DNA of 64,000 bases from Frisingicoccus sp902471845 (GTDB lineage Bacteria > Bacillota > Clostridia > Lachnospirales > Lachnospiraceae): the NCBI RefSeq assembly GCF_047030795.1, contig NZ_JBKYIC010000002.1. The stretch is one strand, 5' to 3'. Shown piece by piece: positions 34,159 through 43,004 of the stretch (its first letter is position 1; each line of letters starts with the position of its first letter). The notes beneath the pieces were generated by a model that worked only from the letters and a program-made list of their open reading frames with translations, was not told the DNA's origin and did not search any database. The translations under genes were made by a program, and so were the position numbers.

Positions 34159-35135
34159 CAGAAAAGAGCAAAACTCCGTTGTTGGAAGTAAAGGATTTGA
34201 AAAAATGGTTTCCTGCCAAAAAGTCACCTTTTTCCAGAGAAAAAGTATTTATCAAGGCCGTTGACGGTGTGAGCTTCACGTTGAATGAGGGAGAAACACT
34301 GGGGGTTGTTGGTGAATCAGGCTGTGGAAAATCAACCATGGGCCGCTCGGTTCTCCGATTACTGGAGCCGACCGGAGGACAGGTGATCTTTAACGGCGTT
34401 GATTATACGGCGCTGAAGGATAAGGAATTGAGAGATTCAAGGAAGGAGCTTCAGATTATTTTCCAGGACCCGTATGCATCTCTGGACCCGCGTATGACCA
34501 TTGGTGATATCATTGCGGAGCCGCTGGATATCCAGTTGAAGCTTCCGGCAAAAGAGCGGATGCAGAGAGTTCTTGAGACGATGGAACGGGCCGGATTGAA
34601 TACCCGTTTTGTGAATCGTTATCCCCATGAGTTTTCCGGCGGACAGAGACAGCGTATCGGAATTGCCCGGGCGATTGTTTTAAATCCGAAGATCATGGTC
34701 TGTGATGAACCGGTTTCCGCTCTGGATGTATCCATTCAGGCTCAGGTTATCAACCTGCTGATGGATCTGCAGAAGGAGATGGGTATGGCTTATATCTTTA
34801 TCTCTCATGATTTGAGTGTTATCAAACATATTTCTGACCGGGTTGCTGTTATGTATCTGGGCCATCTGGTAGAAATTGCAGATAAAAAAGATATTTATGC
34901 CCATCCGATGCATCCGTACACGGTTGCATTGTTATCTGCGATTCCGGTACCGGACCGGAAACACAAGAAAGAAAAAATTGTTTTGGAGGGTGATCTGCCG
35001 AGCCCGGCGAATCCACCATCCGGCTGCGTGTTCCATACACGGTGTTATAAAGCACAGGACATCTGTAAAACAGAAGTCCCTGAGTTAAAAGATTGTGGAA
35101 ATGGACATTGCTGTGCATGTCATTTCCTTGAATAA
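34155..35135 (+). CDS. oligopeptide ABC transporter ATPase, DppF type
   Basis: A 326-residue ATPase with Walker A GESGCGKST, signature FSGGQRQRIGIARAI, Walker B MVCDEPVSALD and switch His in SHDL. The C-terminal oligopeptide domain has CVFHTRCYKAQDIC with the cluster cysteines. The ATG at 34155 overlaps the stop of the DppD gene (ATGA) and has GGGAGG upstream. It forms a heterodimer with DppD. Confidence 0.93.
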   Translation: MTEKSKTPLLEVKDLKKWFPAKKSPFSREKVFIKAVDGVSFTLNEGETLGVVGESGCGKSTMGRSVLRLLEPTGGQVIFNGVDYTALKDKELRDSRKELQIIFQDPYASLDPRMTIGDIIAEPLDIQLKLPAKERMQRVLETMERAGLNTRFVNRYPHEFSGGQRQRIGIARAIVLNPKIMVCDEPVSALDVSIQAQVINLLMDLQKEMGMAYIFISHDLSVIKHISDRVAVMYLGHLVEIADKKDIYAHPMHPYTVALLSAIPVPDRKHKKEKIVLEGDLPSPANPPSGCVFHTRCYKAQDICKTEVPELKDCGNGHCCACHFLE

Positions 35136-35159
35136 AATATTTTCACGGGGGAATTGAAA

Positions 35160-36233
35160 ATGAAAATTACAGGAATTAAAGTAAAACAGGTTGAGGTACC
35201 GTTGATCGAACCATTTCGAATTTCACTTGGAGTTATCACCCATTCCCGGAGCGCTATTGTAGCTGTAGAGACGGATGAGGGACTTGTAGGATATGGTGAG
35301 GGCGCACCGGCCATATTGATCACTGGAGAAAGTTTGTCAGGGACAGCCGATGTCATTCATGCATTTGAAAATGAATTGATCGGCGTAGATCCGACGGACC
35401 TTGAAAAAGTATACTGGATCATGGACCGTACCGCAGCCCATTCCGGCAGCGCAAAAACAGCCGTTGATATTGCATGCTATGACCTGCTCGGAAAGAAAGC
35501 AGGACTTCCTGTGTATAAACTTTTAGGCGGTCATCAGAATTACATTGATACGGATATGACCGTTGGTATTGATACACCGGAAATTATGGCGGCAAAGGCG
35601 AAAAAACATGTGGAAGCCGGTTTTGATACCATCAAGACAAAAGTAGGAACGACCTTTTCAGAGGACCTGGCCCGGGTAAAAGCAATCCGTGAGGCTGTTG
35701 GTGATGATGTGAAGATTCGTGTAGATGCCAATCAGGCATGGCATGCAAAGGAAGCCGTTCGTTTGATTGAACGTCTGAATGAGTATGATATTGAACTGGT
35801 AGAACAGCCGGTACCATATCATGATATTGCCGGTCTTGAGTACGTTACAAAGCATTCCATCGTTCCAATCATGTCGGATGAGAGCTGCTTTAATTCAAAA
35901 GACGCCCTTCGTCTTGTAGAGCGTCGTGCCGTAGATTATTTAAACATTAAGCTGATGAAATGCGGCGGCATCCGCGAAGCATTGAAAATCAATGCCATCT
36001 GTGAAGCGGCCGGCATTGAATGTATGCTTGGCTGTATGGTGGAGGAAAGTAATCTGGGTATTACAGCCGCAGCCAGTCTTGGAGCTGCAACGAAAAATAT
36101 TACTCGTGCGGATCTGGATGCGACCTTCACTTTGACAGACCTGCCTTTCAAGGGCGGCATGCGTGTTGCAAATACAAAGAGTCTTGTATTACCGGAAGAG
36201 CCGGGATTTGGTTTTATAGGATTTGAAAAATAA
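35160..36233 (+). CDS. dipeptide epimerase (L-Ala-D/L-Glu epimerase family)
   Basis: A 357-residue enolase-superfamily enzyme of the muconate-lactonizing subgroup. The catalytic pair is in DTIKTKVG (KxK) and IKLMKCGG; metal ligands are the Asp in RVDANQ, Glu in ELVEQP and Asp in MSDES. Family members epimerise the second residue of L-Ala-D-Glu or similar dipeptides. Placement behind a peptide importer matches the Bacillus ykf and E. coli ycj murein-peptide operons, so L-Ala-D-Glu from peptidoglycan is the likely substrate, though specificity cannot be read with certainty. ATG at 35160 preferred over TTG at 35154, which lies nearly in the GGGGGAA site. Confidence 0.88.
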   Translation: MKITGIKVKQVEVPLIEPFRISLGVITHSRSAIVAVETDEGLVGYGEGAPAILITGESLSGTADVIHAFENELIGVDPTDLEKVYWIMDRTAAHSGSAKTAVDIACYDLLGKKAGLPVYKLLGGHQNYIDTDMTVGIDTPEIMAAKAKKHVEAGFDTIKTKVGTTFSEDLARVKAIREAVGDDVKIRVDANQAWHAKEAVRLIERLNEYDIELVEQPVPYHDIAGLEYVTKHSIVPIMSDESCFNSKDALRLVERRAVDYLNIKLMKCGGIREALKINAICEAAGIECMLGCMVEESNLGITAAASLGAATKNITRADLDATFTLTDLPFKGGMRVANTKSLVLPEEPGFGFIGFEK

Positions 36234-36248
36234 TGGGGGAATAGACAA

Positions 36249-37622
36249 ATGTATCAGGATTTATCATTTATGAGAATACCTCTGCCGGAGGATGTATTAA
36301 AGCTGAAAAGTTTTGGTGATTTTGAAGGCGCTCAGAAAATGATTCAGCACTTTTTGAGCAAGGATATTCCACAGTCGCTTCGTAAGCGCCTGGAGATTGA
36401 AGAAGATATCATCCGGGTAATGGGGAATGACGAGTACCCATATACTTATGAAGAAGCATTGGAAATTATGTCCAGCCATTTAAAGGACTTCAAAGAAGAA
36501 GAACTGCGCTATCTGAAAGAGATCAGTGCGGCGGACTGGATTTATATTGATGGTACTGTGCATTTTCAGCGTCGTTTCTACGAAAATCTTATTAAGACCC
36601 GACCGGATCTGGCAGCACGGGTGATGGTTCAGGATGTGGATGATGCTCGGGCAAATGAGCAGAAGCAGAAGCTTTTGAATGACAATATAAAATATATGAA
36701 GGAACATGGCAGCCGCAGTGTGCGTATACAGATTCGCGCGACGATTAAAGCCAAAAAGGAATTTGAAGAAGTGGGACGTAAAGTACGTGTGCATCTGCCG
36801 GTTCCGAAAATCTGTCAGCAGGTTTCAAATATCAAAATTCTTGCATCCTCACCGGAGATTGCCTATACTGCACCGGAAAATGCACCTCAGCGGACCGTAT
36901 ATTTTGAGACAGAACTTCAGCCGGATCAGGAATTCATGGTGGAATATGCCTATGATTATCACGTAGATTACGTGGAACTGGACCCGGCCAGGGCTGCAGC
37001 CAAGCAGCCGGATTTTTGCCTGGAAGAACAGGCACCGCATATTATGTTTACACCTTATCTTAGAGAGCTTCGGGATGAGCTTGCCGGAGATGAGACGAAT
37101 CCGGTCATCCTTGCACGCAGATTCTATGATTTTGTAACAACGAAGGTTATGTATTCTTATATGCGTGAATACTTCACTATCGATTGTATTCCGGAATATT
37201 GTGCAGTGAACCAGAAAGGAGACTGCGGTGTGCAGGCTCTGCTCTTCATTACACTTTGTCGTATGTCCGGCATTCCTGCCCGTTGGCAGTCCGGTCTTTA
37301 TGCGACGGAGTTTTACACAGGCTGTCATGACTGGGCCCAGTTTTATGTAGAGCCTTATGGATGGGTATTTGCCGATCCGTCCTTTGGCGGCAGCGCCTGG
37401 CGTTCCGGCAATACCGAACGTTGGAATTATTATTTCGGCAATCTGGATATTTTCCGCATGCCGGCCAACTCCGAAATTCAGATGGATTTTATGCCGGAGA
37501 AAAAATGGCTTCGCGGAGATCCAATCGATAATCAGCGCGGCGAGTTTGAATATGAAGATCATGGTCTTCTCTACTCCCAGTTGGAAGTTAACCAGGAACT
37601 TATTTCTATGGAAGAGATTTAA
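36249..37622 (+). CDS. transglutaminase-like domain protein
   Basis: A 457-residue protein without signal peptide or TM segment. The C-terminal half is a transglutaminase-like cysteine-peptidase fold with a Cys-His-Asp triad: Cys326 in GDCGVQALLF, His360 in GCHDWAQFYV, Asp376 in FADPSFGG. The N-terminal half is not recognised, though a segment near 200-235 (PENAPQRTVYFETELQP) looks like a beta-sandwich. It ends the transporter/epimerase operon, 15 bases after the epimerase. A cytoplasmic peptidase acting on imported peptides, replacing the NlpC/P60 enzyme of the Bacillus ykf operon, is my inference. Confidence 0.78.
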   Translation: MYQDLSFMRIPLPEDVLKLKSFGDFEGAQKMIQHFLSKDIPQSLRKRLEIEEDIIRVMGNDEYPYTYEEALEIMSSHLKDFKEEELRYLKEISAADWIYIDGTVHFQRRFYENLIKTRPDLAARVMVQDVDDARANEQKQKLLNDNIKYMKEHGSRSVRIQIRATIKAKKEFEEVGRKVRVHLPVPKICQQVSNIKILASSPEIAYTAPENAPQRTVYFETELQPDQEFMVEYAYDYHVDYVELDPARAAAKQPDFCLEEQAPHIMFTPYLRELRDELAGDETNPVILARRFYDFVTTKVMYSYMREYFTIDCIPEYCAVNQKGDCGVQALLFITLCRMSGIPARWQSGLYATEFYTGCHDWAQFYVEPYGWVFADPSFGGSAWRSGNTERWNYYFGNLDIFRMPANSEIQMDFMPEKKWLRGDPIDNQRGEFEYEDHGLLYSQLEVNQELISMEEI

Positions 37623-37638
37623 ACAAAAATCTTATTTT

Positions 37639-37666
37639 AGGAGCAGCCTCAGAGCTGCTCCTTTTT
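37639..37666 (+). terminator. intrinsic terminator of the transporter/epimerase operon
   Basis: AGGAGCAGC (37639-37647) pairs perfectly with GCTGCTCCT (37654-37662), followed by TTTTT. Confidence 0.9.
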
Positions 37667-37707
37667 CCATTTGGAAATAGCAGGAAGCCCATTTTGGGAG
37701 AAATCGG

Positions 37708-37737
37708 TTGCGGCAGAGGACGGGAGCATAGTATAAT
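37708..37737 (+). promoter_or_regulatory. candidate promoter of the hypothetical membrane-anchored gene
   Basis: TTGCGG (37708-37713), 18 bases, TATAAT (37732-37737), 41 bases before the start at 37779. The -35 box is poor. Confidence 0.5.
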
Positions 37738-37778
37738 GAAAACATACATGTGAATTATATTGGGAAGGAATATAGGAT

Positions 37779-38552
37779 ATGGGGAAAAAGATTATTATTG
37801 GCTGTATTGCTGTAATTGGTGGAATTTTTCTTGTTTTTGGGATTATTGTTACCTTTTTTGTCGTTTCTGATTTTAAGCAGGAAGGCAAGTTGGATGCGGA
37901 GTTGGAAGAAATTTATGAATTATCGTCGGATCCTGAAAATATAAATTTAAAAGAAATCAATATGAGATTGGATCGGGTGGTGACGAAGGATGATTACGCG
38001 GTGGTGGAGAAAGCCATGAAAGCGTATATTTCGGATGTGGTCGAAAATAATCTGAGTATTGTAACACTTCTGGATGATGAAGCGCTGGTCAGTGTTCTTA
38101 CTGCGGAGAATTATGAGAATGACGGGCCGGATTTTACACAGACGAAAAAATATATCAGCCGTACGCGAGGGGCATTCCAGGAATGTAAGAGGAATCATAA
38201 GGAGCTTTTGACAGAGGATAAAATGATGTCATACATCGAGGATTGTGGCCTGGACAGCTATTATTTGGATTTTTATGAAGAGAGAATGCGTACCATGCTG
38301 GATTGGGACGCGGATGGCAGTGTAGAAGAATCCCTGGATTTCATGCTCGAACTTATGGATATATATGAAGAGGTCATCCGTTTCCTTTCAGATAACAGGG
38401 GTTTATGGGAAGTTGAGGACGGATATATTACTTTTGAAAATGATGATCTGGCTGCTCAATATGACAGTTTGCTTTATAAATTATATGAAGAAGATACATA
38501 TTCGGAGGAAGTGTCTCCGGAGGATGGAGAGATGGGACTGATTCAGCTATAA
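37779..38552 (+). CDS. hypothetical membrane-anchored protein
   Basis: A 257-residue protein that I do not recognise. One N-terminal TM segment (about residues 4-30) is followed by a strongly acidic, helical domain, which should lie outside the cell. It ends in a Glu-rich stretch (EEDTYSEEVSPEDGE). It has its own candidate promoter and precedes the two-component pair by 60 bases, so it may be the first gene of the envelope cluster or a separate unit. Ribosome site GGAAGGAA. Confidence 0.65.
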   Translation: MGKKIIIGCIAVIGGIFLVFGIIVTFFVVSDFKQEGKLDAELEEIYELSSDPENINLKEINMRLDRVVTKDDYAVVEKAMKAYISDVVENNLSIVTLLDDEALVSVLTAENYENDGPDFTQTKKYISRTRGAFQECKRNHKELLTEDKMMSYIEDCGLDSYYLDFYEERMRTMLDWDADGSVEESLDFMLELMDIYEEVIRFLSDNRGLWEVEDGYITFENDDLAAQYDSLLYKLYEEDTYSEEVSPEDGEMGLIQL

Positions 38553-38612
38553 AACCCGGAAGGAATTTGATTCGGTGATCAATCAGAATAGAAAAGTAGG
38601 AGAGAGAAAAAG

Positions 38613-39278
38613 ATGCCAGGTAAAAACAGAATTTTAATTGTTGAGGACGAGGAAGCTATTGCAAAAATGATCGCAATGAATCTGGAAGTTTCCAATTATG
38701 ATACACAGATTTATTATAACGGCAGTGAGGCTGAGGCTGCATTAAGCCAGGATCATGACTATGATCTGGCGCTTTTGGATGTGATGCTTCCGGGAAAGAA
38801 TGGATTTGAATTACTGGATGATATGAAAAAATACAGTATACCGGTAATTTTCCTGACAGCTAAGGATGATTTGGGGTCAAAGATTCAGGGCTTAAAGGGC
38901 GGCGCCGAGGATTATATTGTCAAGCCCTTTGAAATACTGGAATTACTTGTCCGTATGGAAAAGGTATTGGAACGGACCAATAAGCTGAGCCAGACAATCA
39001 AAATCCTCAATATGGAAATCAATTTTGAGGAACATTCCGTTAAGCAGAATGGACAGGAGGTTATATTGAAACCGAAGGAATTTGAACTTCTTAGTGTATT
39101 GGCCAAAAATAAAAATATTGCCATTTCCAGAGAGAATCTTCTCCGTATGGTATGGGGCATAGAGTATATGGGAGAAACCCGCACGGTGGATGTACATATC
39201 GGACAGCTTCGAAAAAAACTTGGGCTGGCGGATCATATAAAAACCATATCCAAAATAGGATATCGGCTGGAAGAGTAA
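38613..39278 (+). CDS. OmpR-family response regulator (envelope cluster)
   Basis: A 221-residue regulator with acidic pocket IVEDEE, phospho-acceptor Asp56 in LLDVMLPG, switch Thr in FLTAKD, Lys in VKPFE and a winged helix ending VHIGQLRKKLGLAD and ISKIGYRL. It is followed after 34 bases by its kinase and then by the lipoprotein/ABC genes, which it probably controls. Ribosome site AGGAGAG. Confidence 0.88.
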   Translation: MPGKNRILIVEDEEAIAKMIAMNLEVSNYDTQIYYNGSEAEAALSQDHDYDLALLDVMLPGKNGFELLDDMKKYSIPVIFLTAKDDLGSKIQGLKGGAEDYIVKPFEILELLVRMEKVLERTNKLSQTIKILNMEINFEEHSVKQNGQEVILKPKEFELLSVLAKNKNIAISRENLLRMVWGIEYMGETRTVDVHIGQLRKKLGLADHIKTISKIGYRLEE

Positions 39279-39312
39279 ATCGCGGCGGGATAACTGTTTG
39301 GGGGCGTAGAAC

Positions 39313-40704
39313 GTGAAATTAAGAACAAAAATTCTGTGGATCAGCTGTATTGCTCTTTTAGCCGCTTCTTTATTGGGGGATGCACTCATTTTAAGAATAA
39401 CAGGCAAAAGCCTTAAGAGTGAGGCGATTATCCGGGCTTACCAGAATTTTTATGAAATGACCAGTGAACTGGAGCGGGGATTAATCCGAAATATGGATGC
39501 GGATACGAGGTCTGTCTATCTGGAATATTATTTTAAAAATTTGAAGGATGATTATTCGATATGTTTTTTATGGGTCAGAAATACGGAAGAAACTAATGAA
39601 ATCCGACAAATTTATAATCATACGGCCCTTTCTGCGGGAGAACTTTCACAGATGGATTTGAGAAGTTATGAGGACGGTGATATAACCTGTGCCGATTATT
39701 CCCGGGATAATACGGATTATGTCATTTTTCACATGAATATTCAGGAGAAAATTGATGTGTACCGGGTTGTGCCGATGGTTGATGTTCAAAACAATGTGCG
39801 GCGTCTGACCGGATATATACTGGCGATTACATTCGGTGTGACCGGTATAACAATGCTTGTTTTATTTGCCATATTAAGGCATATTCTTCAGCCGCTTCAG
39901 GAACTGAACGAGACGACAAAACGGCTGGCTGAGGGGGATTACGACCAGCGGGTGGTTGTCCGACGGAAGGATGAAATCGGCCAGTTGGAGGAAAGCTTTA
40001 ATAAAATGGCGGAAGCTGTGGAGACGAGTACACGGAGCCTGGAAGAGTCGGAACGGCGTAAAACCTTATTTATGGGAAATCTGACCCATGAATTAAAAAC
40101 GCCGATGACCGCTATTTCCGGTTATGCCCAGACCTTGCTGTCTACAAAAATCAGCCGGGAAAATCAGGAAGCAGCCTTGCTTTATATTTATGAAGAGTGC
40201 GGCCGGTTAGAGCGCTTGTCCAAAAAGATGATGAAGCTTCTGGAACTGGATCAGGATGAATCCCTGGTTTTTGCAGATACACCGGTAAGCCGTCTCTTTG
40301 AAGCGGCGGCAAAATCCTGTGAAGTGATTTTAAAGGACAAGCAGATGACGTTGGAATGCATTGAACACGGTGAACACTTTCCAATGGAGTTGGATTTGAT
40401 GACGGACGTCCTGATTAACCTGATCGACAATGGGATTAAAGCCAGCGACAGCGGCGGCAAAATTATTCTCCGGGCCTATGACAATTGTATTGAAGTCCAG
40501 GACTTTGGACAGGGAATCCCGGCCGAAGAACAGGAAAAAATCATGGAGCCTTTTTACATGGTTGATAAGTCCAGAAGCCGGAAGAGCGGCGGCGCCGGTC
40601 TTGGTCTGGCACTTACGGCCATGATCGCAAAACGGCATAACATTTCCATCCGGATTGACAGCAAAGAAGGGGAAGGTACCCGGATGATTTTACAATTTGT
40701 TTAA
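39313..40704 (+). CDS. sensor histidine kinase with HAMP domain (envelope cluster)
   Basis: A 463-residue kinase starting at GTG. TM1 is at about residues 7-28, an extracellular domain of about 135 residues follows, then TM2 (about 167-190), a HAMP linker and a dimerisation domain with His259 in GNLTHELKTPMT. The N box is NLIDNGIKAS and the G box GAGLGLALTA. Unlike the kinases at 10263 and 11995, it has a real extracellular sensor domain, so it may detect its ligand directly. Confidence 0.88.
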   Translation: MKLRTKILWISCIALLAASLLGDALILRITGKSLKSEAIIRAYQNFYEMTSELERGLIRNMDADTRSVYLEYYFKNLKDDYSICFLWVRNTEETNEIRQIYNHTALSAGELSQMDLRSYEDGDITCADYSRDNTDYVIFHMNIQEKIDVYRVVPMVDVQNNVRRLTGYILAITFGVTGITMLVLFAILRHILQPLQELNETTKRLAEGDYDQRVVVRRKDEIGQLEESFNKMAEAVETSTRSLEESERRKTLFMGNLTHELKTPMTAISGYAQTLLSTKISRENQEAALLYIYEECGRLERLSKKMMKLLELDQDESLVFADTPVSRLFEAAAKSCEVILKDKQMTLECIEHGEHFPMELDLMTDVLINLIDNGIKASDSGGKIILRAYDNCIEVQDFGQGIPAEEQEKIMEPFYMVDKSRSRKSGGAGLGLALTAMIAKRHNISIRIDSKEGEGTRMILQFV

Positions 40705-40718
40705 AAAATGATGAATAC

Positions 40719-40748
40719 TTGATGTAAGAACCCATGTTAGGATAATAT
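40719..40748 (+). promoter_or_regulatory. candidate promoter of the lipoprotein/ABC operon
   Basis: TTGATG (40719-40724), 18 bases, TAATAT (40743-40748). The predicted start near 40755 is inside the terminator hairpin at 40726-40775, past its left arm. Confidence 0.5.
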
Positions 40749-40775
40749 CATGAAATCCTGATATGGGTTCTTTTT
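40726..40775 (+). terminator. intrinsic terminator after the kinase gene
   Basis: AAGAACCCAT (40726-40735) pairs with ATGGGTTCTT (40763-40772), with a second pairing AGGAT (40739-40743)/ATCCT (40755-40759), followed by a T run. It splits the regulator/kinase pair from the lipoprotein operon. Confidence 0.8.
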
Positions 40776-40806
40776 AATTCGGTTGAAACGGAAGGGAGAA
40801 ATAAAT

Positions 40807-42375
40807 ATGAAAAAAAGATTATGGTATACACGGATGGGTATCGGCATGATTATCGCATCGATGATGCTTTCAGGGTGTCAGAAAAATCCGGATTCATCGA
40901 TTGTTGTCAATAAAGATATGGATAATTTAATTGAGGAAGCGCAGAAGGATGGAGAAAGTTCGGTGGACATGGCGAATATTGCCGGTGCTTATGAAACTTA
41001 TCAGACAGCGCTTTCGGATGAATCACTGGGAGTTACGGTGAATGTGGATGCGAAGGTGGATATTCCTGAGGTAAATCAGATGTCTATTTTCCGGGTTCAG
41101 CAGCAAAAAATCAGCCAGGAGTTTTTAAATAAAGTTATTGAAGAGTTGTCCGGAGGACAGACGCTCTATGATGCCGGTGTAACCTTAGATACGAGAACCC
41201 GAAAAGATGTCGAAGAGGAAATCAGCGGTCTAAAAGCAGAAATGGAGAATATGAAAGCAAATTATGGAGATGAAGCGGAAAAGTATATGCCGGATTATCA
41301 GCAGGATATTGATGCGCTCCAGTCAGAATATGAAAATGCACCGTCAGAGATTGTCTGGGAAGGAAATGAATCAGACGGACTTTTACATAGTGTTGCAGAG
41401 ATGGCGGAGAAAGAAGGCGGCGAGGGTTTTTATCAGTGGGAATACAGTCTGAATCCGAACGGAGAGGTTTATTACGGCGCTAATAATGGAGAAAACGACG
41501 ATTATATGTCGTTCTTTGTGCAGAACAATGAGGAAAGAGGAAATTGTCTGCGGTTTAGACGGGGAAAGCACGGTTATGATTTTACGGCGATAGCGGTTGT
41601 GGGGTCTACTGCGTTAGACACTATTTTCAGCGGTATATGGCCGGCGGATGAAGACCGGGCAGAAGAGGTCGTGAGTGCCATGTATGGGGGTGACGTTGAA
41701 CTGGTGGAATTTACCGATGAACCGACGACGATTTCTGAAGAGGAGGCCCGGGAGGCTTCGGATACATTTATGAAAAACGTGGGACTGGACAGCACGTATC
41801 AGTATTATGAAGGTGGTTTGTATTCAGAAGTCAGAGATATCCGGAAAGGTGAAGATACAAGAGAGGGATATCGAAAAGTGTATATTTTCCGGTATATGCG
41901 GTATGTGGACGGCGCTTTTGTGACCTTTGATGCGACAAGTAAGCATGAGGAAGGATGGAACGGCGACGATTATGTGAAAAAAGATTGGCCGGTGGAATGT
42001 GTGGAGATTCGTGTGAATGATTCGGGAATTGTGGGATTTGATTATAATGCACCGCTGGAAGTTACAGAGACTGTTGTGGATAAGTCAAATCTGAAGAGCT
42101 TTGATGAGATTAAAGATACGTTTGAAAAAATGGTGATGATAACCAATGCTAAGACCGATTCGGAGCTGGATTCAGGCGTGACGGTTCAGGTGAATCGGGC
42201 AGTTCTCGGTTATGCCAGAATCAGTGAAGCGGACAGCTATGATACGGGGCTTCTGGTGCCGGTCTGGGATTTTGAAGGGAAGGTTACCGATGAGTACGGC
42301 TCGGAATATATGGGAAGCGTTATGACGATTAATGCCATCGATGGTTCGATTATTGACAGGTCTCTGGGATATTAA
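40807..42375 (+). CDS. lipoprotein of unknown function (envelope cluster)
   Basis: A 522-residue lipoprotein: signal peptide with lipobox LSGC (Cys24). I recognise no named domain with confidence; it may belong to an uncharacterised family seen beside two-component and ABC genes in Lachnospiraceae. Acidic throughout, with a predicted coiled stretch near residues 120-170. The C-terminal part (about 380-520), with GYARISEADSYDTGLLVPVWDFEG, recalls PepSY/YycH-like regulators that end in a YxxxxVPVW pattern, but this is tentative. The ATG at 40807 has AAGGGAG upstream. Two bases separate it from the next gene. Confidence 0.7.
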   Translation: MKKRLWYTRMGIGMIIASMMLSGCQKNPDSSIVVNKDMDNLIEEAQKDGESSVDMANIAGAYETYQTALSDESLGVTVNVDAKVDIPEVNQMSIFRVQQQKISQEFLNKVIEELSGGQTLYDAGVTLDTRTRKDVEEEISGLKAEMENMKANYGDEAEKYMPDYQQDIDALQSEYENAPSEIVWEGNESDGLLHSVAEMAEKEGGEGFYQWEYSLNPNGEVYYGANNGENDDYMSFFVQNNEERGNCLRFRRGKHGYDFTAIAVVGSTALDTIFSGIWPADEDRAEEVVSAMYGGDVELVEFTDEPTTISEEEAREASDTFMKNVGLDSTYQYYEGGLYSEVRDIRKGEDTREGYRKVYIFRYMRYVDGAFVTFDATSKHEEGWNGDDYVKKDWPVECVEIRVNDSGIVGFDYNAPLEVTETVVDKSNLKSFDEIKDTFEKMVMITNAKTDSELDSGVTVQVNRAVLGYARISEADSYDTGLLVPVWDFEGKVTDEYGSEYMGSVMTINAIDGSIIDRSLGY

Positions 42376-42377
42376 TT

Positions 42378-43004
42378 ATGAACAGTTTTGAGACAGATAT
42401 AGGGCGAGCCGTTTTGTCCCGTGGATTTATCGCAGGAGTTCTGCTGGAAATTCTGATTTTATTTACCGCAGGTTTTGATTCGGATTTATTCCGTATGACA
42501 GTTCCTGTCTTATGTACACTGCCCTATTCGACGGCCTGGCTGGCAGATTATCAGACCGGATTTATTAAGTCCTATCTGCCCCGGACCGGAGTGACGTCTT
42601 ATATTATTGGGAAAATTTTGTCCTGTGGAATCAGCGGCGGCGGAGTAGAACTTTTGGGAAGCTGGATTTATGTTTGTCTGAAGCATGATGAAAATATGCA
42701 ATGGAGCCCTCTGCTGATTTTTGTATCGGGAATGCTATGGGCAGTTCTGGCGGCCGTGCTGGCCGCTCTGTCCAATAGCCGTTACATAGCCTATGGTGGT
42801 GCCTTTGTTCTTTATTATGTATTGGTTATTTTGCATGAACGGTATTTTCAGACATTATATTGCCTCTATCCTTATGAGTGGCTCGCACCGGAGCATACAT
42901 GGATTTTTGGTGAATGGGGCGTTGTCTTTCTCATTACAGGACTGATGTTGGTGCTGTTCTGCCTGTATGATGTGATTCTCAGGAGGTGTATCGAAGGTGT
43001 ATAA
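42378..43004 (+). CDS. ABC-2 type membrane protein (envelope cluster)
   Basis: A 208-residue protein with about six TM helices, no large soluble part. Early residues (TWLADYQTGFIKSYLPR-like region around 50-70) resemble the coupling region of ABC-2 permeases such as BcrB-type proteins. It overlaps the next membrane protein gene by eight bases and starts two bases after the lipoprotein, so the three are cotranslated. Probably one half of a permease pair served by the ATPase at 43907. Confidence 0.68.
   Translation: MNSFETDIGRAVLSRGFIAGVLLEILILFTAGFDSDLFRMTVPVLCTLPYSTAWLADYQTGFIKSYLPRTGVTSYIIGKILSCGISGGGVELLGSWIYVCLKHDENMQWSPLLIFVSGMLWAVLAAVLAALSNSRYIAYGGAFVLYYVLVILHERYFQTLYCLYPYEWLAPEHTWIFGEWGVVFLITGLMLVLFCLYDVILRRCIEGV

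Noticed and set aside
36849..37562. A 237-codon minus-strand open frame
   Set aside because: Antisense to the transglutaminase-like gene, with no ribosome site.
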